DNA of 64,000 nucleotides. Source: CAVVVS01 sp963751355. GTDB lineage: Bacteria; Bacteroidota; Ignavibacteria; Ignavibacteriales; Ignavibacteriaceae. Position numbers and translations under genes: made by a program. The stretch covers positions 1 through 64,000 of the forward strand of contig CAVVVS010000072.1 in assembly GCA_963751355.1 (NCBI GenBank), in the 5' to 3' direction. The notes under the pieces were generated by a model. It ran no database searches, had not been told where the DNA came from, and was given only the letters and a program-made list of their open reading frames with translations. Below are positions 17,948 through 25,574 of the stretch, one piece after another. The first letter of the stretch is position 1, and every line of letters begins with the position of its first letter.

Positions 17948-18216
17948 TTACACCGGTTTGTTGATATATTCAATAGGGAATTAGGTTGTAAATGTTAATT
18001 ATTTCTTCATGATGTTTAATTAATCATCAGTTTTCTCTTTATTAAGAAGCACTTACACTCCTTTTGCCATTCTGAAAAAATTATATTATTAAAATCGTGC
18101 AAAAAAGTTACATATACTTGGCTTACTTTTTGAATGCTTCACAAAGTAAAGTTTTGCTAAGAGAATTTATTTAGAACGAATCTCTACAATTCGAGAACTT
18201 TTCTATAAGGGGATTT

Positions 18217-19119
18217 ATGGAAAAACAAAATCGTAGATCATTTTTAAAAACCGCAGGTTTATTGACCGCCGCGGTGACCGGAATTTCTTCCAAATCAGCA
18301 AAAGCAGAACCCGAAATTACTTTGTCGGGGGATAGAATGGGAATGCTTGTAGATACTACCGTCTGCATTGGGTGTAGAAACTGCGAATGGGCATGTAAAA
18401 CGGCGCACGATTTACCTACACCCGAACAGCAAACTTATTCAAACCGATCTGTATTTAAGGAGATGAGACGTCCCAATGAGCACGCTTTAACCGTAGTCAA
18501 TGAGTATAATAATGAAAAAAACTCACAGATTCCGGTTGATGTAAAAGTTCAGTGTATGCATTGTGATCACCCTGCTTGTGTATCCGCTTGTATTGTAGGA
18601 GCGATGCAGAAACACGATAATGGAGCAGTAACCTGGGATACATCTAAATGTATTGGCTGCCGTTACTGTATGGTAGCTTGCCCTTTCCAGGTGCCATCGT
18701 TTGAATACGACAAAGCTATCAATCCAAAAATTATGAAATGTGATTTTTGCTTTAACAGAACGAAGGAAGGAAAACTTCCTGCGTGTGCGGAGATATGTCC
18801 CGTAGGTGCAATAACGTATGGTAAGCGAAGTGATTTAATCGAAATTGCTCGTGAAAAAATCAGGACATACCCGGATAAATATATCGATCATATTTACGGT
18901 GAGAAGGAAGTGGGAGGAACTTCATGGATGTATTTAGCAAGTCAGAAATTTGATACACTTCAATTTCCTACTCTTGGCGATAAACCGGCACCGGGTGTAT
19001 CCGAATCAATACAGCACGGTATATTTGCTTACTTCGTTCCTCCGGCATCATTGTATGCCTTATTAGCCGGTTTAATGTGGGTAAATAACCGGCGTGAAGA
19101 AAAAGAAGAATCAAAATAA
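18217..19119 (+). CDS. Tat-exported four-cluster [4Fe-4S] protein (module 2)
   Basis: The 300-residue HybA-type ferredoxin has a twin-arginine leader (RRSFLK at 6-11, hydrophobic stretch, SAKA cleavage region near 30). It has four cysteine clusters: CIGCRNCEWAC, CMHCDHPACVSACI, CIGCRYCMVACP, and CDFCF...CAEICP. A hydrophobic C-terminal segment near 270-290 suggests a membrane anchor. It should sit on the periplasmic face and shuttle electrons between the NrfD subunit encoded next (9-base gap) and the multiheme cytochrome. AAGGGGA six bases upstream supports the ATG start. The non-exported relative at 16248 shares the GGT(N/S)M...FPTLG/GYPSKVPGKP-type tail. Confidence 0.92.
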   Translation: MEKQNRRSFLKTAGLLTAAVTGISSKSAKAEPEITLSGDRMGMLVDTTVCIGCRNCEWACKTAHDLPTPEQQTYSNRSVFKEMRRPNEHALTVVNEYNNEKNSQIPVDVKVQCMHCDHPACVSACIVGAMQKHDNGAVTWDTSKCIGCRYCMVACPFQVPSFEYDKAINPKIMKCDFCFNRTKEGKLPACAEICPVGAITYGKRSDLIEIAREKIRTYPDKYIDHIYGEKEVGGTSWMYLASQKFDTLQFPTLGDKPAPGVSESIQHGIFAYFVPPASLYALLAGLMWVNNRREEKEESK

Positions 19120-19128
19120 GGAATAATT

Positions 19129-20367
19129 ATGCAACATATAATGAGACCTAGTTTAATCAAAACAAAAAAATTTTTTACTCCGGGTGTAATTGTTCTTTGT
19201 TTACTAGCATTAAATGGTATAGCTTTTTTAGCCGGAAGATTTTTCGGAGGAATAGGTGCAGTTACAAATTTGAATAATCAGTATCCCTGGGGATTATGGA
19301 TAGCCGTAGACGTTGCAGCCGGAGTAGCTTTAGCATCGGGCGGCTTTATGAGTGCAGCAATAGGTTATGTGATGCATAAAGATCTTTATCACGTCATTGT
19401 AAGACCTGCATTACTTACCGCAATGCTCGGTTATACTTTTGTAGCCATCGGCGTAAGTATCGATATCGGACGCTGGTATTACATCTGGCATCCGTTAATT
19501 TTCTGGAACGGCAATTCGGCTTTGTTTGAAGTCGGTGTGTGTGTAATGATGTACGTTACGACTCTGTATATTGAATTTTTGCCGATAGTTACAGAAAGAT
19601 TCATTGGAAAAGTTAACCTTCCTAAATCGTTCGCCTTTCTAAATAATAAAATCGACCGGTTATTAAGAGTTCTGGATAAGACATTATCAAAAGTAATTGC
19701 CGCATTTATTATTCTGGGTATAGTTCTTTCTACACTTCATCAGTCATCATTAGGAACTTTGATGATTATTTCGGGACCGAAGATGTACCCCTTATGGCAA
19801 ACACCTATTCTGCCGCTACTCTTCCTGCTTTCGGCAATATCGGTTGGTTTTCCTATGATAATTTTTGAATCTATGTTAGCGTCGAAATCATTTGGACTGA
19901 AGCCTGAAATGGAAGCTTTATCATCTCTCGGATTCGTTGAGGCTCCGCTGCTTGGTATTTATTTGGCATTCAAATTAGGTGATATGTTTGTAAGGGAAAG
20001 TTTTAAATATTTATCCGTAATAAATACGCAAAGTGTTTTATTCACCGTCGAACTGGTAGTTGGGATAATCATTCCTCTCCGTATGTTTCTATCGAGAAAA
20101 GTACTTAAATCACCGCCCTTACTTTTTACCGCTTCGGTTCTTGTAATTTTCGGAGTACTACTGAACAGAATAAATAATTTTATCACAGCATATACACCTC
20201 CTTATTCATTCGGGTCATATTTCCCATCGATTGGAGAAATATCGGTTACGGTCGGATTTGTCTGTATACTGGTATTGTTGTACCGGTTAATAGTATTCAA
20301 TTTTCCAATTATCAGTTTGCCTGATGCTAAATTAACTCCAACATCAAAATATACTATCAGGGGATAA
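19129..20367 (+). CDS. NrfD/HybB-type membrane subunit (module 2)
   Basis: The 412-residue protein has about ten membrane helices of the NrfD/HybB family. It shares the landmarks YPWGLWIAVDV, IDIGRWYYIWHPLIFWNGNSA and STLHQSSLGTLMII with the copy at 15068, so the two modules are paralogous. HybB-like members oxidise or reduce quinone and pass electrons to the partner iron-sulfur protein. It sits 9 bases after the Tat ferredoxin and 5 bases before the 13-heme cytochrome, suggesting one complex that connects quinones to periplasmic hemes (Hmc- or Qrc-like logic). The direction of flow cannot be read from the sequence. Confidence 0.9.
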   Translation: MQHIMRPSLIKTKKFFTPGVIVLCLLALNGIAFLAGRFFGGIGAVTNLNNQYPWGLWIAVDVAAGVALASGGFMSAAIGYVMHKDLYHVIVRPALLTAMLGYTFVAIGVSIDIGRWYYIWHPLIFWNGNSALFEVGVCVMMYVTTLYIEFLPIVTERFIGKVNLPKSFAFLNNKIDRLLRVLDKTLSKVIAAFIILGIVLSTLHQSSLGTLMIISGPKMYPLWQTPILPLLFLLSAISVGFPMIIFESMLASKSFGLKPEMEALSSLGFVEAPLLGIYLAFKLGDMFVRESFKYLSVINTQSVLFTVELVVGIIIPLRMFLSRKVLKSPPLLFTASVLVIFGVLLNRINNFITAYTPPYSFGSYFPSIGEISVTVGFVCILVLLYRLIVFNFPIISLPDAKLTPTSKYTIRG

Positions 20368-20372
20368 TTATT

Positions 20373-21521
20373 ATGAGAGTTTTATATGGAATAATTGCCG
20401 TGATCTTCTGCTCCATGCTTATATATGGTCAGAATAAGAAAGCTGCTCATCCAAACCTTCAAGGAGTTACCTGCAAAACATGTCATTCATGCGATGTTCC
20501 GACTAAGCAGAATCCATGTTTAATACCTTGTCCGCGAGATGAAATGATAACCGTAGATGAATCTGCTGAAAAGGGTCCCAACATTGTAAAGTTAAATAAA
20601 CTTGAAAAAAAATATATGCCGGTTATGTTCAGTCACAAGGCTCATGCGCAAATGTCGCAAATGTATGGCGGCTGCAGTAACTGTCACCATCACAATGCAA
20701 TCGGACCTATTCAATCATGTTCTAACTGCCATTCAAAAGAGAGAAAAAGAGTCGATTTAAGTAAGCCTGATTTGGAAGCTGCCTATCATCGTCAATGCAT
20801 TAATTGTCATAGGAATTGGAGTCATTCAAATGATTGCACTTCGTGTCATGCTTTGAGAACAAATTCTAAAGTTAAAATAACAGGAACAACGCAGGTAAAG
20901 GTTCACCCGAAAGTAGAGGAGCCGAACAGAATAATTTTTGAAACTAATTATGATGACGGCAAGGTAGTAACATTCTATCACGAAGAACACATTAACAAAT
21001 TCAATATTACCTGCAGCAGTTGTCATGAAAATGATAATTGTACAAGCTGCCATGACAAATTAAAATATAACAAAGCTGTTTTTTTACAATTTGATAAACC
21101 GGTAAAAATCAGCAAAACGGATTCGGATCATCATAAACCGTGCTTCAGCTGCCACGAAAATGATGATTGCACAGTATGCCACAAAGATAAAATTTCCGGT
21201 CCATTTAACCATGCTAAAGCTGCCGGATGGGCACTAAATAAATTTCATGGAAAACTTTCATGTCAAAAATGTCACGGCAGTTCAAACAAGTTTGTAAAGC
21301 TAAATAACAGTTGTATTTCCTGTCATAAAAATTTTAAACAGGGATCGTTTAATCATAAGGTTACTGGTTTGCAACTAAATGAAACTCATTCTAGTCTGGA
21401 TTGTTCAGATTGTCACGAGGAAAATAATTTTTCAAAGAAACCGGCATGCACTAATTGTCATGATGATAAAAGTTTTCCAAAAGATAAGCCGGGAACATTA
21501 GTTAAGACATCTTTAAAATGA
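20373..21521 (+). CDS. Periplasmic multiheme cytochrome c, 13 CxxCH motifs
   Basis: The 382-residue exported protein has a signal peptide at about 1-19 (ending IYGQ). I count 13 CxxCH heme-attachment motifs: CKTCH, CSNCH twice, CINCH, CTSCH twice, CSSCH, CFSCH, CTVCH, CQKCH, CISCH, CSDCH and CTNCH, with extra histidines (FSHKAHA, FYHEEH, FNHAKAA, FNHKVTG) as likely distal ligands. The spacing looks cytochrome c3/c7-like rather than NrfA-like, and no catalytic CxxCK is present. It should carry electrons for the NrfD module encoded just upstream. Its stop overlaps the start of kinase 2 (ATGA, 21518-21521), tying expression of sensor and cytochrome. Confidence 0.92.
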   Translation: MRVLYGIIAVIFCSMLIYGQNKKAAHPNLQGVTCKTCHSCDVPTKQNPCLIPCPRDEMITVDESAEKGPNIVKLNKLEKKYMPVMFSHKAHAQMSQMYGGCSNCHHHNAIGPIQSCSNCHSKERKRVDLSKPDLEAAYHRQCINCHRNWSHSNDCTSCHALRTNSKVKITGTTQVKVHPKVEEPNRIIFETNYDDGKVVTFYHEEHINKFNITCSSCHENDNCTSCHDKLKYNKAVFLQFDKPVKISKTDSDHHKPCFSCHENDDCTVCHKDKISGPFNHAKAAGWALNKFHGKLSCQKCHGSSNKFVKLNNSCISCHKNFKQGSFNHKVTGLQLNETHSSLDCSDCHEENNFSKKPACTNCHDDKSFPKDKPGTLVKTSLK

Positions 21522-23401
21522 AAGCATTAGAAAAATTTCAAAAAATCGGTTTCAAGCTAATAGTAGTAGTTGGCATAATAGCTGTAGTTACGATAGGTAT
21601 TTTTTCCTACTTTAACATCAAGGCACACAGCGAAGCGTTGATCACAGAGGTTGAGAGACATGCTAACCAGTTAGGTGAAACCGTGAAACACAGTACGAGC
21701 TATGACATGCTTCTGAACCAGCGGGACAGAATTGGAAAAATTATCAGTACGATAGGACAGCAGCATGGGATTAGGAATGTTAGGGTATTAAATAAAGTCG
21801 GTGAAATTATATATTCTTCTCATCCGGAAGAAATAGGTAAAATGGTAAATAAAAAAGCGGAGAGCTGCTACGCCTGTCATACAGCGAACCAACCGCTTCA
21901 AAGGTTAACAATAAAAGATAGAACGCGAATCTATATAACTGAGTCGGATTCAAGCAGAGTACTGGGAATCATTAATCCAATTTACAATTCAAAATCATGC
22001 TGGCAGGCTGACTGCCACGCTCATTCTGAATCTCAAACAATTCTCGGTGTTTTGGATATTACTATTTCACTGAAAGATGTAGATACGGAAATTGAAAAGA
22101 GTGAGATTGATACGGTTATATTTGCATTCAGTGCGGTAATTGCCCTAAGCTTCATTATAGGTTTCTTCGTTAGGCGATGGGTTGACAAACCCGTGAAAGA
22201 ATTACTTACCGCTACCAACCAGGTGGGTACGGGAAATTTAAATTTCACCATAAAAAATATTCGTAAAGATGAACTCGGAGAATTAGCAAAGTCATTTAAT
22301 AATATGACCAAAAAACTTTCCGAGGCAAGAATGCAGCTATTTCAATCGGATAAAATGGCTTCGCTTGGAAGGCTCGCTGCCGGTGTAGCTCATGAGATCA
22401 ATAATCCTTTGACCGGTGTATTAACATACAGTAGTTTCCTGTTAAAACGGGCTCATGGAAATCATGAATTAGAGGAAGATTTAAAAGTAATCGTTCGCGA
22501 AACAAAGAGAAGCCGGGAGATAGTAAAAAGCCTACTCGATTTTGCCAGGCAATCGGTTCCCAAAAAAAATGAAGCCGACATTAATGAAATAATAAACAAG
22601 TCAATAACTGTTGTGGAAAATCAGTTAAATATAAATCATGTTCAACTACTGAAAAAGCTCAAAGATGATTTGCCCAAATTAACAATCGATTCCAATCAGA
22701 TGCAGCAAGTATTTATTAACCTTCTTGTCAATGCATCTGATGCTGTCGGTTCCAAAGGCGGTAAAATAACGATAGAAACAAACTTATTAAATCTGTCGCC
22801 ATACGGTATAACTCATATAAAAAAAGTAACCTGCCCCAAGCGTCATGATTTAATGGATAGCGAAATAAAAATCGAAGGAATGCCTTCCATAAAACTAAAA
22901 GTGAAAAATAACGGGAATGAAGGCTTTGTAAACCTTGATCCTTTTTACGGGAAAAAGCAGCACCAATACGGAATAAATGTAAATACAAACAAAGAGATGG
23001 ATATTGTATGTCCCGAATGCAACACTTCACTGCTAAACGGGGATAAGAAGTGCCCGGTGTGCCAGTCTGCCGTTTACATTCTGAATATCCCGACCGACGG
23101 GCAAATTGAAGGTTGTTTGAATAAAACTTGCGGATGGCAAAAATGGGAAGCTATGGATTCCGGAGGACAGAAAGAATACGTGGAAATAAAAATCTCAGAT
23201 ACAGGATGTGGAATTCCCAAGGATGAGCTTGAAAAGATATTCGAACCTTTCTTTACTACTAAAGGTCAAAAAGGCACGGGATTGGGACTGGCGGTTATCT
23301 GGGGAATTATTGATAATCACAACGGCACCATATCCGTAAATAGTGAAATTAACAAAGGGACAACCTTTAAAATTAAAATTCCCTTGAACATCAAAAGATA
23401 A
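21518..23401 (+). CDS. c-heme sensor histidine kinase with zinc-ribbon insertion (kinase 2)
   Basis: The 627-residue kinase has TM1 at about 12-32 and a periplasmic domain with CYACH (C117-H121) and CWQADCH (C161-H167). These are followed by TM2 near 205, HAMP, HisKA with H292 (VAHEINNPLTG), and a split ATPase domain. After the N-box (NLLVNASDAVGSKGG, about 403-417) an insertion of roughly 125 residues carries CPKRHDL, CPECN...CPVC (about 497-515) and CLNKTCGW (about 534-541), a treble-pair zinc-ribbon pattern. The G-boxes resume with DTGCGIP and GTGLGLAVIWG. All catalytic boxes remain, so kinase activity is plausible. It overlaps the cytochrome gene by 4 bases and precedes the REC-GcvH genes. 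It is closely related to kinase 1, which lacks the insertion. Confidence 0.9.
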   Translation: MKALEKFQKIGFKLIVVVGIIAVVTIGIFSYFNIKAHSEALITEVERHANQLGETVKHSTSYDMLLNQRDRIGKIISTIGQQHGIRNVRVLNKVGEIIYSSHPEEIGKMVNKKAESCYACHTANQPLQRLTIKDRTRIYITESDSSRVLGIINPIYNSKSCWQADCHAHSESQTILGVLDITISLKDVDTEIEKSEIDTVIFAFSAVIALSFIIGFFVRRWVDKPVKELLTATNQVGTGNLNFTIKNIRKDELGELAKSFNNMTKKLSEARMQLFQSDKMASLGRLAAGVAHEINNPLTGVLTYSSFLLKRAHGNHELEEDLKVIVRETKRSREIVKSLLDFARQSVPKKNEADINEIINKSITVVENQLNINHVQLLKKLKDDLPKLTIDSNQMQQVFINLLVNASDAVGSKGGKITIETNLLNLSPYGITHIKKVTCPKRHDLMDSEIKIEGMPSIKLKVKNNGNEGFVNLDPFYGKKQHQYGINVNTNKEMDIVCPECNTSLLNGDKKCPVCQSAVYILNIPTDGQIEGCLNKTCGWQKWEAMDSGGQKEYVEIKISDTGCGIPKDELEKIFEPFFTTKGQKGTGLGLAVIWGIIDNHNGTISVNSEINKGTTFKIKIPLNIKR

Positions 23402-23407
23402 AAATTA

Positions 23408-24214
23408 ATGTCAAAGAAATACGACATATTGATAATAGACGATGAACAAATAGTTATTGATGCTGTGATGAAGATATTTTCGGCTGAGGGAATGGAAGTA
23501 GATTCAGCCATCGATGCTCAGATTGGCTTGCAAAAACTCGGGAAAAATTCTTACAAAATTATTATCTGCGATATTATGATGCCTGAGTTGAACGGCTTTG
23601 AGTTCCTCGAAAAGACTAATGAGATAAAAATAAAAATTCCGGTTATAATGACAACCGGATATTCTACAGTTGAGAACGCGGTTAAATCGCTCTATACAGG
23701 GGCAATAGATTTTATAGCCAAACCATTTACTGCCGATGAAATTGTTAGTGCAGTATACCGAGGGATGAAATATTTTGAAATACAGGAGCATGTTGAAAAA
23801 ACTAGTAATTTGGTCAATGATACAGCAATTTACTACGTACCCTGCCCTGCCAAGTATTACCGCTTGGGATACATAAGCTGGGCCGAAGAAGAAAGCATAG
23901 GTTCAATTAGAATAGGTGTTACCGATTTATTCTTAAAAACTACTAACGGTGTTACAAAAATAGAGCTTCAAAATGTTGATAATGAAGTAACCCAGGGAAA
24001 TCCTTGCAGTCAGATTGCTGATACTTTGGGAAGGTATCACCAGATCTTGGCGCCTGTAACCGGCAGAATAATAGAAAAAAACGAAGATATAATGAACAAC
24101 CCCAGTTTAATTGAAAAAGATCCTTATTTCAAAGGCTGGCTGTATAGAATAATTCCTAATGACAGTGAATTTGAATTAAAACAGCTAATCCCGTGTAGTT
24201 CGGATCGATTATAA
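23408..24214 (+). CDS. Response regulator fused to a GcvH-like domain
   Basis: Residues 1-125 form a receiver domain with D11/D12, phosphoacceptor D55 (IICDIMMPE), the TTGYS threonine region and AKPF lysine. Residues about 140-260 align with glycine cleavage H-protein: GSIRIGVTDLFLK, NEVTQGNP, ILAPVTGRIIEKNEDIMNNPSLIEKDPYFKGWLYRI. The position of the lipoylated lysine is occupied by Gly/Arg, so it is predicted to be unlipoylated. There is no DNA-binding or enzyme output domain. It follows kinase 2 by 6 bases and is the obvious phosphotransfer partner. A receiver with H-protein-like output is an unusual arrangement. Confidence 0.85.
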   Translation: MSKKYDILIIDDEQIVIDAVMKIFSAEGMEVDSAIDAQIGLQKLGKNSYKIIICDIMMPELNGFEFLEKTNEIKIKIPVIMTTGYSTVENAVKSLYTGAIDFIAKPFTADEIVSAVYRGMKYFEIQEHVEKTSNLVNDTAIYYVPCPAKYYRLGYISWAEEESIGSIRIGVTDLFLKTTNGVTKIELQNVDNEVTQGNPCSQIADTLGRYHQILAPVTGRIIEKNEDIMNNPSLIEKDPYFKGWLYRIIPNDSEFELKQLIPCSSDRL

Positions 24215-24274
24215 ATGAATGCTGAAAATCAAACGGTAGGAACACCGCTAAAAATTATACTTAAGGAGAAATAA
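24215..24274 (+). CDS. Possible 19-aa leader or coupling peptide
   Basis: An ATG directly after the stop codon of the REC-GcvH gene opens a 19-codon frame (MNAENQTVGTPLKIILKEK) ending one base before the next gene. The Shine-Dalgarno of that gene (AAGGAG) lies inside it. It may be a real small protein or just a way of keeping ribosomes on the message; single-genome evidence cannot tell. Confidence 0.3.
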   Translation: MNAENQTVGTPLKIILKEK

Positions 24275-24275
24275 T

Positions 24276-25433
24276 ATGCCACTATTTATATTAGCTGTAA
24301 TCATATTTATTATTGCCGACTTATTAATAAGATATTACAGCAAAAAAGCCGCCGAGAATAAAGCTAAAAAGGAACGAGCAGAAGCTCTTGAAGTTAGCTT
24401 GAAACTCGACTTTAGTCGTGAAGCAAAATCATTGAAGCGGGCGGAAGTGTCTAATCCAAAAGCCAGAATTTTGTGCGTCGATGATGAAGCCGTAATTCTA
24501 GACAGTTTCCGAAAAATACTTGTACTTGACGGTTATTCTATAGATACAGTCGAAGATGGCAGAGAGGCTTTGGGATTGATACAGAACCACAATTATGATT
24601 TTGTTTTCACTGATTTGAAAATGCCCGGTATGGATGGAGTAGAGGTTACCAAATCTGTTAAGCATATGCGACCCGACATTGATGTAGTCATAATTACCGG
24701 TTTTGCTACTGTTGAAACAGCCGTTGAGTGTATGAAGTTTGGCGCACTAGATTATGTGCAAAAACCTTTTACGGAAGAAGAACTTTTGGAGTTTGTTAAG
24801 AAAACTTTGCTGAGAAGACAGGACAGAATTCAAAAACAACTGAAACCAAAAGTTTTTATCACTCATTTAGCAGATGCAAAAAGCTCAATGATGTGCGAAT
24901 TTGCAATTCCGGGCGGTGTATTTATTTCCAAAGGTCATACATGGGCTAGCATGGAACAAGACGGCAGGGTAAGAGTTGGTGTTGATGATTTCGCAAAAAA
25001 ATTAATCGGTAAGATTGACTCCATTGAATTTCCAAATCTTGGAATGGAAGCTAAAGTGAATATGCCTCTATTTACGGTTATTCAAAATGGAAAAAGAATA
25101 ACATTTAATTCACCGGTAAGCGGAAAAATATTAAGTGTTAATACAATACTAAAAAATGATCTCTCACAGCTTAATATAACCCCGTATGATTCTAATTGGA
25201 TTTGCGTGATTGACGCAGACGATGTGGATAATGAGCTTAAAAATTTGAAGGTTGGTAAATCTGCCGTAAGTTTATACCAGGATGATATAGAACATTATAT
25301 CACTCTCAGAAAGAAAAAATCTTCCGGGACAAAAGAAAAAGAATATGAAGATAATGAAATTTATATGGGAGAATTCGAAACGCTTGATGCATCAGGCTGG
25401 GAAGATATGAGTTCTGAATTTTTTAAAAGATAA
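24276..25433 (+). CDS. Membrane-anchored response regulator with GcvH-like domain
   Basis: The 385-residue protein has one N-terminal helix (about 2-21), a charged linker, then a receiver domain at about 62-180 with phosphoacceptor D113 (FTDLKMP), TGFA and QKPF. A GcvH-like domain follows at about 205-305 (FISKGHTWASM, VRVGVDDFAKKLIGKI, FNSPVSGKILSVN, PYDSNWICVI). It shares the SKGHTWA motif and N-terminal helix with the 17031 protein, so it looks like that protein with a receiver inserted. One lysine (QNGKR) lies close to the lipoylation turn, so lipoylation cannot be fully excluded. Membrane-bound response regulators without DNA-binding domains are rare. Last gene of the rightward operon, followed by a strong terminator. 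Confidence 0.85.
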   Translation: MPLFILAVIIFIIADLLIRYYSKKAAENKAKKERAEALEVSLKLDFSREAKSLKRAEVSNPKARILCVDDEAVILDSFRKILVLDGYSIDTVEDGREALGLIQNHNYDFVFTDLKMPGMDGVEVTKSVKHMRPDIDVVIITGFATVETAVECMKFGALDYVQKPFTEEELLEFVKKTLLRRQDRIQKQLKPKVFITHLADAKSSMMCEFAIPGGVFISKGHTWASMEQDGRVRVGVDDFAKKLIGKIDSIEFPNLGMEAKVNMPLFTVIQNGKRITFNSPVSGKILSVNTILKNDLSQLNITPYDSNWICVIDADDVDNELKNLKVGKSAVSLYQDDIEHYITLRKKKSSGTKEKEYEDNEIYMGEFETLDASGWEDMSSEFFKR

Positions 25434-25460
25434 GTTTTAGGATAATTTTTTTCTCCTTTC

Positions 25461-25497
25461 AAGATGGTATTCATTTTTTGAATACCATCTTTTTTTT
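25461..25497 (+). terminator. Rho-independent terminator of the rightward redox operon
   Basis: A perfect 13-bp stem, AAGATGGTATTCA (25461-25473) with TGAATACCATCTT (25479-25491), has a TTTTT loop and is followed by a T-run. It lies 28 bases after the stop of the last REC-GcvH gene and defines the operon's 3' end. Confidence 0.9.
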
Positions 25498-25574
25498 AAA
25501 GAAAATTAATTTATAGAATATTTCTTTGAAAAATTATACATTATTATCGTTGATAATATAACAGGAGAAGGAAA

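Larger units (their letters stand above)
17718..18216. promoter_or_regulatory. Divergent control region of the two respiratory operons
   Basis: 499 bases without genes between the divergent operons. It contains a leftward sigma54 promoter (17744-17761), a rightward GG-N10-GC candidate (17931-17947), a 14-bp perfect palindrome (17810-17823) and a 22-base imperfect direct repeat beginning TTGGCTTACT at 17884 and 18118. Its size and content suit enhancer-binding control by the sigma54 activator at 11237. Confidence 0.6.

Noticed and set aside
22728..23030. 100-codon leftward frame inside kinase 2
   Set aside because: Antisense to the zinc-ribbon insertion, Leu/Cys/Arg-rich, with no independent support.
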